Assembly (NCBI GenBank): GCA_037962975.1
Contig: CM075669.1
Location: 110,624,501 to 110,688,500 of the forward strand
Reading direction: 5' to 3'
Length of the DNA stretch: 64,000 nucleotides
Source of the DNA: Clitoria ternatea
Lineage: Eukaryota > Streptophyta > Magnoliopsida > Fabales > Fabaceae
Shown here: positions 20,846 through 31,318 of the stretch, one piece after another
How the letters are laid out: each line of letters starts with the position of its first letter
How positions within the stretch are numbered: position 1 is the first letter of the stretch
The notes under the pieces: generated by a model
Seen by the model: only the letters and a program-made list of their open reading frames with translations
What the model was told of the DNA's origin: nothing
The model's database searches: none
Translations under genes and position numbers: made by a program

Positions 20846-21518
20846 GGACTCAAGCTTTAACTTGCAGAATTTAATTAATTATTTAGACCCACACTTATGC
20901 GTATGTGTGTGTATAATATTTTTTATTTTTTTATAGAATTGTATACATTATTAATTAATTGCTATTAATTTAATGATTTTTAAAGTTAAAATGAAATTTT
21001 AATTTAATTAGAATGCAGAGACAGTGACAAAATTTTGTATTGTCAGCTAGTTATAGATTGTCATGTAAGTAAAAATGATTAACTTCACTATTAATTACCT
21101 TATAAGTCATATCATGTTTTTAGAGTGATTTCTAACATGACTATAAAATCTGTCAGAATTAACAACGTATCAAAATTACACCCGTATTATTATGTTCAAT
21201 AACTTTCCAATCAATTTAACTTTCCATATCAAAAATTCGGTATAAAACTCTGCACTTGTATAACAGTTTGGCATATGATATCTATCAGATATACACTTGT
21301 ACAGACAAGGAGTCTCTGCCACAGCACCTTTTAAAAAAAAATAAGTAGAAAATCAATTAAAACTTTGAACAAGTTTTATTATACTAAAATCATGATTACA
21401 CCTGACCTGGCCAAAGGTTGACCAAAACAATTTATGAAACTTTATAAGTAATGCTATTATTCCTGCCTTTACTCTACCCTTCAATTGTGATCAAAACAAA
21501 TTTAGTTATCAGAATTAC

Positions 21519-21627
21519 CTCGAACAGGAATATATAAAACACGATGTGGAAGACCTTGGGGTGGGCAATCATTGCAAAGAGCTCTATCAGACCCACTGAC
21601 ATTTTTGTAAGTACCAACAGGGTATTC
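21519..21627 (-). pseudogene. Captured exon of the same large membrane protein, with intact splice borders
   Basis: On the minus strand the 109-bp stretch is bounded by TTTTGCAG (acceptor) and GTAATT (donor). It reads EYPVGTYKNVSGSDRALCND then CPPQGLPHRVLYIPVR, a cysteine-containing GTYKN..GSD segment like that of the protein matched at 20424-20612. Intact splice borders show that genomic DNA was captured and not processed RNA. Confidence 0.55.
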
Positions 21628-22117
21628 CTGCAAAACAGTTACATGTAAGCAACTAAGTCGAAGTAACTAAGAAGTTTATATTCAAAACTTTCTTATTTCA
21701 CCAGGAATCAACAGATTGTATTGGCAAACTAATGTTATAAAAAAAAAGATCATAGAACATAAGTTCACAATATCAAGTCACCATTACCAGGTTGCTACTA
21801 GGTTGTTAGCTTCAAGTTAGGATGTTGCAACAATTTAAGAGTGTCTCAACATTCAAGGCTAGTCAAACTCTTGTGCCACATTAGAAATAACAGGCCTAAT
21901 TCATCTTAAAAGCTAACTCATGAATTGAGATTTGTCACAAGTCTTATGAGGAGTATACAATCATATTCCCTATCAATTTAGAACATCTTAACACATACAA
22001 TCTTGAAGACTAATATGAGAGTTTACTCATTTAAGTAAATTAAACTATCTCTATAATCTGGTTTGTATATATTAAAACCAAAAAAGAAAGGAAGAAACAA
22101 GTATAGATCAAAATTTT

Positions 22118-22858
22118 TCAGTCATAAATTAATGTAAGGACTAAGACAAAGGAAAAACAAATCGAAGCCGTACCTAACACTAAAGCAGGCACTCGAACAT
22201 AGAAATCTTGCCCTGCATCAGGTTGAACCCTCAAATCATTAAGATCACCAAACCAAATGGCACAACAACTACCTGTACCTCTGATATCTGAATTTGTATA
22301 AGCAGTGCAAGAACAATTGCTCAAGCACTTGGCTCTGCACTCCAAAAGAGTCATGCTTTTGTTCAACTAACTAAACTCAGTATCAGGCATTTTCATCCCA
22401 ACATATTTGAAAAACCCATCACTCTGGCACCCCAATGGCCTATCTCTTACACACCCTTGAGAATACTCCATTCCATTCCATTCCACAGGTGATTTAGGCC
22501 TAAACTCTTTCAAACAATCACAAGCAGAAGGTACCTTACCCTCATCACAATTCCCATTGGAACCACAAGCACCATACTTATCACAAAAATCTCTTGGCAG
22601 TGAACCATACACCTTCCATCTTTGCTCTGTATCTACCCAAACAGAATGCTGCCTCACAAAGCTGGTTAAGTCAATAGGAAATCCAAATGAAAGAAGTATA
22701 AGCCTTATGGTTCTACTTGCCTTGATCTTTGAGTCACTCATCAGAAGCTCTTCTTCCATTAACTTAAACTCAGATGAACCATAATAAGCAAGCCCAAAAC
22801 TTAAAACAGCCCCAGAAGTCAAACGAATTAGTCCCCCGACCTGCAAGTTAATAGACAT
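22118..22858 (-). pseudogene. Captured fragment of a G-type lectin S-receptor-like kinase (SLG-EGF-PAN part)
   Basis: These receptor kinases sit in the plasma membrane and sense extracellular signals. The fragment reads through a diverged S-locus glycoprotein part (WVDTEQRWKVYGSLPRDFCD), an EGF-like cysteine cluster (CDKYGACGSNGNCD, then CDCLKEF) and GCVRDRPLGCQSDGFFKY. A PAN/apple part follows (MTLLECRAKCLSNCSCTAYT, CAIWFGDLNDLRV, DFYVRVPA). One in-frame TAG at 22364-22366 replaces the usual tryptophan. The N-terminal lectin domain, transmembrane segment and kinase domain are absent. The 5' edge follows an acceptor-like TTGCAG. It lies within the CACTA element. Confidence 0.82.
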
Positions 22859-22976
22859 GGCATTTTAGTGCATATCCAGTGCCACATTTTCTAAATTTTC
22901 AACAAGAAAAAATATCAAATATGACATAGAGAGTAAATAAGACAACACAATTAAGTAAAATCAATTGAAGCTAAAA

Positions 22977-23282
22977 TTAAAATTGAAGATTGGGTATATG
23001 GGTCTGATCTAGTTTAGTTGTGACAGGGGAAATCAAGTCTCGCGATATAAACATGAACTCGAACTCGTCGTTTTCTTCAAGGTTGCCATTTTTTTGGGCG
23101 GTGGTTTTGTCATCGTCATTTTTCCATGGAGGGAAAAGCGTGTCGTCTTTATCGTGAGGGTCTCGGCGAAGCTCTTGGATTACTCTGGCGACGATGTCTG
23201 CGAGGGTTTCTGAGGCGTAGCTGCTTGTAACCAGGTCTAATAGCCACCACCTTAGCTTCCACCAACCACCATCACTCTCCCT
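22977..23282 (-). pseudogene. Captured coding fragment, unidentified, acidic
   Basis: The minus strand is open for about 100 codons without a clear start. It reads GGWWKLRWWLLDLV, then SETLADIVARVIQELRRDPH, an acidic lysine-rich part, and EENDEFEFMFISRDL, ending at TAA 22977-22979. Its GC content (many CG dinucleotides) is higher than that of its neighbours, as expected for a host exon. I do not recognise the family. Confidence 0.4.
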
Positions 23283-23534
23283 TTATCCAAGCCGCCACCC
23301 CACTCTCTTGTTTTCCCTTTCTGCAATTCTCGGTGTGTGGCTATTAGAGGGAATGAAGGCGTGGCTGAGAGAAGGGGTTGCTGAATCCTGGTCGGAGGTA
23401 GTGGGGTAGATAAAATGAATTGATTGCCCATTTTTTAGGTCATGGAAAAAAGTCAGGAATGGGGTTAGCTGTTCGAAGAGAGTTTGGTAATTGAAAATGT
23501 TACTTGAATGGTCCGCGCGAATGAAATAAATTCA

Positions 23535-23665
23535 ACAATGTCTGCGGTTGAAAGAGCTAACCGCAAACAATATTATTCTCTGCGTTTAATGAAGCAACCG
23601 CATACAATACTTCCTATTTTTCACTAATGTCTGCGGTTCCGCCCAACCGCAGACAATACTAGCGC
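23535..23665. repeat. Right subterminal repeats of the CACTA element
   Basis: Copies of AATGTCTGCGGTT and inverted AACCGCAGACAAT recur up to the right end, mirroring the left array. The right terminal repeat TTGTTGTAGTG closes the element at 23691. Confidence 0.85.
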
Positions 23666-23691
23666 ATCCTTTTTCAATTTTTGTTGTAGTG

Positions 23692-23694
23692 TCA
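23692..23694. other. Target-site duplication TCA, right copy
   Basis: It matches 18735-18737. Removing the element and one TCA keeps the W gag sequence contiguous (proline/tyrosine-rich on both sides). Confidence 0.85.
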
Positions 23695-24130
23695 ATCACC
23701 ACCTAACTGAAATTTCAGAAATCCCTCACCTTCAACACAACAGTGGGTACCTAATCCCAATGAAAATCCCACATCCAGAAAATGAAACAATGAATATGTA
23801 CCCGCTTAGTTTGACCCAATTCCCATGTCATGTACTGAATTGTTACCACTTCTCATCAAGAATACTTTGGTTGTACCTTGCCCATTGAAACCAATGGAAC
23901 CACCATATCCTAAGGGATACGACCCTAATGCCAAATGTGATTATCATGGTGGAGCACCGGGTCATTCAACGGAAAATTGCATCGCCTTTAAATACAAGGT
24001 CCCGGACTTGATTAGGGCAAAATGGCTTAATTTTCAAGAAGGAAATCCAAATATCTCGACCAACCCTCTACTTGATCTTGGAACCTCAGGAGTAAATGCA
24101 GTTTTTCAGAACGATGGAATTAGTCACTAA
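23695..24130 (+). pseudogene. Gag of element W, part 2, with Cys-His motif
   Basis: The continuation of W gag after the CACTA insertion. LEPPYPKGYDPNAKCDYH-like sequence appears as EPPYPKGYDPNAKCDYHGGA (about 23897), followed by PGHSTENC, the Tat-type zinc-binding motif. NFQEGNPNISTNPL follows. Early stops (for example about 23708 and 23770) break the frame. The TAA at 24128 ends the open part. Confidence 0.82.
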
Positions 24131-24144
24131 AAAGATTAGCGGAA

Positions 24145-25846
24145 GTGAGAAACTCTCTTCCTTGGATATACACTCAACTTTGTAAGAGAGGAATGATAAT
24201 TGAAATTCCAAATCTCAATCTTGATCAAGTGTCCACTGATCCTAATTTTCTTGATGGCTTGCAAGGATTATTGGACACACATTTGGTAGAGATTTACCAT
24301 CACCCTCATGAAAGTGTAAATATGATCCAAGAAGAACGCGACTCTAGCTCAGTCAGCCTAGGTACACCAAAGCCTCTAGTGCTCTACTATGACAAAGGCA
24401 TTCAGCCTGTTGTTCAACATCCATCCTTGACAGTTAGGACCCCATCTCCATTTTTGTACAAAGATACCCATGCAGTACCATGGAAGTATGAAGTGGATGT
24501 AACCCCTTAACTCCCAAAAGAATTGTCATCCTCGGTAACCAATATTTCTTGGATGAGTGGAATGACTAGGAGCGGACGGATTTACGCTCCTGAAAACTTG
24601 AAAAAGGAGGATGTGTCTGTAGGTGAAAAGGAAAGTCATGGTAAAGTTAAAGAACAAGACCCTCCCCAGGGAATAACAGAGGAAGATGCTTGTGAATTCT
24701 TAAAATTCATTAAGCAAAGTGAATACCAAGTCCTCGACCAGTTAAATCGCATTCCTGCAAAAATATCCTTGTTGTCTCTCTTATTGGATTCAGAATCACA
24801 TTGTGGAAGGTTATTGAAAGTCCTGAATAAAGCATATGTTACGAAAGATATTTCACCGGAGAAGTTCGAAGGGATAGTGGGGAATATTGCCTCAAATGAC
24901 TACTTAACTTTCATCGATAAAGAGATACCTACCGAAGGGAGAGGTCATAACAGAGCATTACATATCTATGTAAGTGTTGAGATCATATCCTAGCCAAGGT
25001 CCTAGTTGACAATGGCTCCTCTCTGAATATCATGCCAAAGTCCACTTTAAATCAACTCCCATTTAATGGGACACATGTGAAGCCAAGCTTAATTGTAGAA
25101 AGAGCTTTCAACGGTACTCGAAGAGAGGTCATTGGAGATGCTGAGATCCCCATCTAAGTGGGCCCATGCACCTTCAACGTCTTGTTTCAAGTGATGGATA
25201 TCAATCCTGCCTATTGGGGAGGCCCTAGGTACATTCTGCCGGTATGGTTCCATCTACCCTCCATCAAAAGCTAAAATTTATAGTAGATAGCAAGCTAATT
25301 ATTGTTTCGGGTAAGGAAGATTTCCTCATTAGCAAGCCCATGTCAACTCCATACATAAAAGAGGCCGAAGAGAGTCTTGAGACTTCCTTCCAGTCATTGG
25401 AAATTGCTCACACCACTTATGTGAGTGAAGGGTTACAACTAGCTCGTCCTTCCAAAGCTTCTATGATGGTAGCTAAAGTAATGATGAAATTTGGATTCCA
25501 GCCAAGGAAAGGGCTTGAGAAGATGCTTGATAGAGGAGTAGAACCGTTATGGTTTAAGGAGAACAAGAATGGTTTTGGGCTAGGACATCAGTCATCGCCA
25601 ATGGAAAGAGCGAAGGTCTTCGCAGATAAAAGAGAAAAACGACTTGCACGGCTAGAAAATCAGGAACCCCTAACTGCAAGGATCCCTATCTGTGACCTTT
25701 ATCAAAGCTTCAGGAGCGCAAGCTTGACATCTCCAAACCAAGTGGCGGTCGTCAATGATGATTCGAAGGGTGAAGAGGACTTGATTTACCCTTGTTCTTT
25801 AGATACTGTGTTGTGTAATTGGGAAGTCACTTTCTATAGATCCTAA
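24145..25846 (+). pseudogene. Protease region of element W with G-patch-like segment
   Basis: A Tat-type linker (KPLVLYYDKG, AVPWKYEVDV, GMTRSGRIYAPE) leads to LKFIKQSEYQVLDQLNRIPA and the EGIVGNIASNDYLTF stretch. The aspartic protease site LVDNGSSLNIMPKSTL is at about 25002-25050 in a shifted frame. A stop lies at about 25156. Downstream, MMVAKVMMKFGFQPRKGLEK and KNGFGLGHQ resemble the G-patch-like segment common in Ogre/Tat elements. Stops at 24508, about 24993 and 25844 and frame changes show decay. Confidence 0.8.
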
Positions 25847-25878
25847 ATTTCACTTCAAAGTAATTGTTCACTTTATAG

Positions 25879-26030
25879 GTTTCTGTTTGTATCCTTTGGC
25901 TATGCCTAAAGCCTTAGGACGAATTTTCAATCAGGGCAAAAGCATGTTTCCTTTATCATTTCAAATAAATGAATATTAAGTTGAATTTTTGTTTTCCTTA
26001 TTTTGCCTTTTTATATTAAATAAATTGCAG
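25879..26030 (+). other. Intron-like segment between protease and RT of element W
   Basis: The segment starts AG|GTTTCT, is T-rich, and ends AAATTGCAG|ATCTG. It separates protease-linked sequence from the acidic stretch (SPELLRLLNQEP, about 26130) that precedes RT. Ogre elements are known for a spliced intron at this point, so this is probably its remnant. The exact splice sites are inferred. Confidence 0.5.
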
Positions 26031-27178
26031 ATCTGAAATTGAATCCCAAAATAATAAAATTACTTTCTCCCATCATGATTTTAATCCAACAAGTGAGGAG
26101 GACGAAGAGTCTGATGAACCTTCCCCTGAATTATTAAGGCTATTAAATCAGGAACCTAAATAAATTTCTCCCCATCTAGAAATCGTTGAATTCATAAATT
26201 TAGAGAGTGAAGAAAATAAACAAAAACTCAAGATCGGCACCTCTTTCAGTAGTAAACATAGGAGGGAATTAATAGAATTGTTGGTCGAATTCAGTGATGT
26301 GTTTGCTTGGTTGTATCAAGATATGCCAAGATTAGATAACTGCATCGTTGAACACAAGTTGCCATTGAAACCCGGTTGTGTCCCTATAAAGCAGAAGTTG
26401 AGAAGGATGAAGCCAGAAATGCTCTTGAAAATTACAGAAGAGATAACCAAACAGTTGATGTTGGGTTCCTGACTGTCTTTAAATACCCTGAATGGTTGGC
26501 CAACATTGTTCTGGTCCCGAAGAAGGATGGGAAGGTACGAATGTATGTTGATTACCGGGATTTGAATAGAGCTAGCCCAAAGGATGACTTTCCGTTACCA
26601 TATATTAATTTTCTTATTGATAATACGGCCCAACATTCCATTTTCTCATTCATGGATGGATTTTCTAGGTATAACCAAATCAAGATGGCACCCAAAGACA
26701 TGGAAAAAACTACTTTCATTACTTTGTGGGGAACCTTCTGTTACAAAGTATGTCTTTTGGGTTGAAAAATGTCGGTGCCACTTACCAAAGAGTGATGGTA
26801 ACTCTGTTTCATGACATGATGCATAAAGAGATAAAGGTCTATGTGGATGATATTATTTCCAAATCCAAATCCTAAGAGGGTCACTTGATTGACCTACGAA
26901 AGCTCTTTGAACGCCTGAGAAAATTCAAACTCAGGTTGAATCTGACTAAATGCACTTTTGGGGCCAGGTCTGGAAAGTTGCTTGGGTTCATTGTTAGTGA
27001 GAAAGGAATCGAAGTGGATCCCGATAAAGTAAAGGCCATAGTGGAAATGCCTGTTCCTAGTATGGAAAAAAAAGTCTGTGGGTTCTTAGGAAGGTTGAAT
27101 TATATAGCCCGTTTCATATCTCAATTAACGGCTATATGTAAACCAATCTTTAAGTTACTACGTAAGAATCAACCGATG
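26031..27178 (+). pseudogene. Reverse transcriptase of element W
   Basis: Conserved RT stretches appear in order: VPIKQKLRRMKPEM (about 26380), VPKKDGKVRMYVDYRDLNRA (about 26515), HSIFSFMDGFSRYNQIKMAP (about 26635), the catalytic KVYVDDIISKSKS (about 26836-26873) and FLGRLNYIARFIS (about 27082). The frame shifts near 26453 and 26745 and is cut by TAA at about 26873. The YVDD aspartates are retained. The sequence is closest in pattern to Tat/Ogre elements. Confidence 0.88.
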
Positions 27179-27658
27179 TAGTGGAATCATGAATGTCAAG
27201 AAGCTTTTGACAAGATAAAGCAATACCTGCAAAACCCACCTATCCTGGTCCCACCAACTCTAGGAAGACCTCTTCTTTTGTACTTAACCGTGCTAAACGA
27301 GTCCATGGGATCAGTACTGGGGCAACATGATGAATCAGGAAAGAAAGAATATGCTATTTACTATCTAAGCAAGAAGTTTACAGAATATGAAGCGAAATAT
27401 TCAGATGTGGAATAAACTTGTTGTGCGGTAGCATGGGTAGCCCACCGCTTACAGCAATATATGTTATGTCACACTACTTGGTTGATATTTAAGATGGATC
27501 CTATCAAATACATCTTTGAAAAACCGGCCCTAACTAGGAGAATAGCCCGGTGGCAAGTTCTTTTGACTGAATATGATATTATTTATGTCACTCAGAAGGC
27601 TATAAAAGGAAGTACCTTGGTAGATTACTTAGCCCATCATCCCTTGAAAGGCTACTAA
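27179..27658 (+). pseudogene. RNase H of element W
   Basis: The domain follows RT after TAG at 27179. It reads PLLLYLTVLNESMGSVLGQH (a diverged first catalytic motif), EYAIYYLSKKFTEYEAKYSD, then RIARWQVLLTEYDI and a LVDYLAHHP end that closes at TAA 27656. Stops at 27179 and about 27414 break it. The first motif has N where aspartate is usual (YLTVLNES), which may be loss of a key residue. Confidence 0.75.
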
Positions 27659-27661
27659 CCA

Positions 27662-28160
27662 ATGTCATTTGAATTTCCTAATGAAAAAATTATGATGCTA
27701 TTAGAAGAGAAAAATTGTCCTAATGAAATCTGGACTTTGATCTTTGATAAAGCATCAAATGCATTGGGGCATGGTATTAGAGCCATTCTAAACTCACCAG
27801 ATGACAAACTTTTCCCATTCACTACTAGACTTTGCTTTGATTGCACCAATAATATTGTAGAATATAAAGCTTGTGTTTTGGGAATTCAGGCAGCACTTGA
27901 AGCAAGGGTGAAATCTTTACAAATATATGGAGATTTCACCTTGGTGATTCATCAATTGAAAGAACAATGGGGTACTAGAGACGGCAAGTTGATTCCTTAT
28001 CAAGCTCACATCATGGAACTAATCAAAGGGTTTAATGAAGTCTCTTTCCATCATATTCCTCGGGATAATAACCAGTTAGCTGATGCTTTGGCCACGTTGG
28101 CTTCCATGTTCAACATAAGTAGGGAATGTGACATGCCCCTCATCGAGATTGAAAGACATC
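27662..28160 (+). pseudogene. Second, archaeal-like RNase H (aRNH) of element W
   Basis: Tat-lineage elements carry a second RNase H resembling archaeal and plant RNase H. Here WTLIFDKASNALGHGIRAIL (about 27731) supplies the first catalytic aspartate, FDCTNNIVEYKACVLGIQAA the glutamate, QIYGDFTLVIHQLK the next aspartate and DNNQLADALATLA the last. All four are present. It is fused in frame with integrase in one open frame of 370 codons, the best preserved stretch of this element. Confidence 0.82.
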
Positions 28161-29459
28161 TCGAACCTGCATATTGTCATGTGATAGAAGAAGAACCCGA
28201 TGGGAAATCATGGTTTCATGACATCAAAAATTACATTCAAAATCAAGAATATCCCTCTAGTGTTTCAGAAAATGGTAAAAGAACCCTCAGGCGCTTAGCC
28301 ATGAATTTCATTGTGACTGGGGATACACTTTACAAGAGGAATTATGATTTTGTTCTCCTTCGTTGCGTTGACGCGACGGAAGCTAACAAAATCATGAAGG
28401 ATATTCATGAAGGACCTTTTGGAACACATGCAAGTGGGCATTCGATGGCAAGAAAAATTCTCAGAGCTAGATATTATTGGATGACGATGGAAAATGATTG
28501 TCATAACTATGCCAAGAAATATCACAAGTGTCAAACCTATGCAGATAACATTCATGCACCACCATCTTCTCTGCATGTTCTAAATGTACCTTGGCCTTTT
28601 GCTATATGGGGCATAGATGTTATTGGTCCCATTGAACCAAAAGCATCGAATGGGAAAAGTTTTATTCTTATGGCCATTGATTACTTCACTAAGTGGGTTG
28701 AAGCAGCTTCCTATACCAACGTGACAAAAAACGTTAAGGTCAAATTCATCAAGAGAGAATTCATTTGTAGATAAGGTTTGGCAAGTCAGATCATCACTAA
28801 TAATGGCATGAACCTGAATAATAAAATGATGGATGAACTATGTGAAGAGTTCATAATAAAACATCTCAATTCATCTCCATACAAACCCAAGATGAACGGA
28901 ACAGTGGAATCTGCCAACAAAAACATAAAGAAAATCATACAAAAGATGGTTGAAACCTACAAAGACTGGAGTGAGTTGCTTCCTTTTGCTTTACATTTGT
29001 ATTGTACCTTTGTACAAACTTTGACATGGGCAACACCTTTCTCATTGGTATATGGTATGGAAGTTGTTTTACCAATAGAAGTGGAAATTTCATCTTTAAA
29101 AGTAATCATGGATGCCAAATTAGAAGAAGCTGAACGGGTTCGGTCCTGGTATGATCAACTAAATTTAATTAACAGGAAAAGGTTAACGGCTCTCTATCAT
29201 GGGTAGTTATACCAAAAGCGTATGAAGAAGGCATACGAAAAGAAAGTGCGACCTCGTCAATTTCATGAAGGTGATTTGGTACTAAAGAAGATCTTTGCCA
29301 AATCAAAATAATCACCGAGGCAAATGGAGACCAAATTATGAAGGACCATTCATCGTAAAGAAAGCCTTTTCTGGAGGAGCTTTGATTTTGATGAACATGG
29401 ACGGTGAGGAGTTATCTTTCCCAGTCAATTCAGATGCAGTCAAGAAGTATTATGCTTGA
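28161..29459 (+). pseudogene. Integrase of element W
   Basis: The zinc-binding part reads HASGHSMARKILRARYYWMT then CHNYAKKYHKCQ (about 28425-28535). The core starts AIWGIDVIGPIEP (about 28600), with YFTKWVEA, then the second aspartate region (IITNNGMN, where N replaces the catalytic D of the usual DNG) and the glutamate region NGTVESANKNIKK (about 28895). A TAG at 28772 follows FICR, and another lies at 29204. The C-terminal part (YEGPFIVKKAFSGGAL, about 29337) runs to TGA at about 29458. The lost aspartate would abolish activity. Confidence 0.83.
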
Positions 29460-31180
29460 GAATACTCTAAAAGGATAGGGTAGTCTTTATGTCCTCCAAA
29501 AGTTTGGATTGAAATTATGATGTAAACCTGTAATTTTCCAAGTAAATAAGTGGAATTCTCGATTTTAGTTCCAATCTTTGTTTTGTTAGATTTCATTAGC
29601 ATGCATTTTGTGAAAATATTTTTTTTAAAACCATGAAAAGCATATTTTTAGCCTCAAACAGCTTGATACTTCCCAATTATGCAGACCTTGGTAATCAAAG
29701 ATATTCCGCTCTACCATGAGTAATATCAAGTCCCACAAGGATTATGGGTGCCACCTGGGGAAACAAGATCATTAACCTTTGGTTTTCCACTTTATTATTT
29801 TCCATACAGGATTAAGGCATCCCCCCCCCCAATTTCTTTTCCCATAGTTCTCAAAGGATCCAAGATGTGGTCAAACCTGCTACAAGAAAGTCAGCCAAAG
29901 ATTATTCTCATATTTTCTCTAGTTGATAGGCTATAACAAGAACAAATGTTCCCCATGAAGAGTCAAAATCAACAGTTCCAGTCCATTACCTAACCCTAGT
30001 AAAGGTGATTTACTGGGATAAAAAAAGTTCAAGATAAGAATCCTTGTATTCACTCAGAATCCCCAGTGAGTCATATGACTAAAAAGTCAGTCTCTTTTAA
30101 ATCTCAGTCCTTCAAAAGTCTCAACCTCAAGAACACATTTTTCTTGAGTACAAATTTTAAATTCCATACCATTCAATTTCCTCTTGCAAAAGTCGAACAT
30201 AAATCATTCACCGTAAGTCATAGTGTCAAAACATTTCCCCTTAGGTCTTGCTTCATGTCCAAGCCTCAGGCATCCATTCCTAGGCTATTCAAAAAAATAT
30301 ATATCAAGACATCCCTTGTGTTATTTATTTTAAAGCTTCAAGTACCCATTCCTAAGCTATGTTGTCCAGACAAAACACACCGGGGCAATCCCCATGTCAT
30401 TTATTTTCTTTCAAAAGCTTCAGGTACCCATTCCTAGGTTATGTCGTCTGATCAAAACAGGTCGGGGTAACCCCTACGTCATTTATTTTCTTTCAAAAGC
30501 TCTTCAGGTACCCATTCCTAGGCTATGTCGTCTGATTAAAACATGTCGGGGCAACCCCCTACGTTATTTATTTTCCTTCAAAAGCTTTAGGTACCCATTC
30601 CTAGGCTATGTTGTCTGATCAAAACATGTCAGAACAACCCCCTGCGTCATTAATTTTTCTTCAAAGCTTCAGGTACTCATTCCTAGGCTATGTTATCTGA
30701 TCTAAAACACGTCGGAGCAATTCCCTGTGTCATTTTTTTTGAAAACTTCAACCCCACCCTTTGGCTGTTCATTTTCAAGGGCAAGTATTAGGGCAACTCC
30801 TCTAAATTGTCACTTTCTGTCGGAAGCCTCGGGTACACACCCTAGGCAACTTAATTCTTAATGAAAACATCAAACATATTCTTGAATTTTTGTACCTGGT
30901 AAAACCCCAAATACCATTCTATCCTCAAAGAAAAGTCTAAAGTATCACATTAAATGTCCTTTCAAAGCCTGCGACAACACCTTTTGGTTGTTTATTTCTT
31001 GTCAAAAGCCTCCAGTACCACCTTTAAATTGTTTATTGTCAAAGCTCCCTCAACCTAAGGGGACTCAGTTTATTTGTTTTCTGTGAGAGGCCTCCAAATT
31101 TTCCTTGAATTCTTAATGGTGTTCACATCTTTACTTCCTTTTGACATTAATAATATGAATAAATTTCATATTTTTTCATG
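29460..31180 (+). other. 3' non-coding region of element W
   Basis: About 1.7 kb between the integrase stop and the polypurine tract contains no convincing gene. A run of ten C (29821-29830) and an 83-bp tandem repeat (30255-30750) stand out. Open frames through 30066-30618 follow the repeat. Confidence 0.6.
30255..30750 (+). repeat. Tandem repeat, about 83 bp, six copies
   Basis: Each copy has GGTACCCATTCCTAGGCTAT, then a GTCTGATCAAAACA-like phrase, a GTCGGGGCAACCCC-like phrase and a TCATTTATTTTCTTTCAAAAG-like end. Copies of the CCATTCCTA phrase fall near 30272, 30346, 30429, 30513, 30594 and 30677. Further degenerate traces follow to about 31080. Confidence 0.9.
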
Positions 31181-31202
31181 AAAAGAAGTAAAGAGGGGCA
31201 GC
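31181..31202 (+). other. Polypurine tract of element W
   Basis: A purine-rich run, AAAAGAAGTAAAGAGGGGCA, lies immediately before the LTR start TGTAAACACC. Confidence 0.75.
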
Positions 31203-31310
31203 TGTAAACACCTATTTTTGTCTGGATAAATAAAAAATTTAAAAAAATATTAAAAAATTGTGTAATGATCGTTGCATAGTGACCGTTGGGAATAGTACCT
31301 TCTCTATTTC

Positions 31311-31318
31311 TATAAATA
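31311..31318 (+). promoter_or_regulatory. TATA box of LTR W
   Basis: TATAAATA, about 108 bases into the LTR, is followed by a C/T-rich stretch (CAATCTCTCCTC) suited to a start site. Confidence 0.6.

Larger units (their letters stand above)
18738..23691. mobile_element. Non-autonomous CACTA (En/Spm) transposon with captured gene fragments
   Basis: The ends are CACTACTACAAAAAAGG on the left and the inverse complement CACTACAACAAAAATTG on the right, giving about 13-bp terminal inverted repeats. They are flanked by TCA duplications. Subterminal arrays of TGTCTGCGGTT units occur at both ends (18760-19075 and 23535-23665). Length is 4954 bp. No transposase frame (TnpD- or TnpA-like) is readable, so movement would need a related autonomous element. 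The interior holds at least four stretches resembling exons of host genes, all on the minus strand. This is the layout known as Pack-CACTA. Confidence 0.9.

Noticed and set aside
22557..22784. Plus-strand frame inside the CACTA element
   Set aside because: It is the antisense of the captured receptor-kinase fragment.
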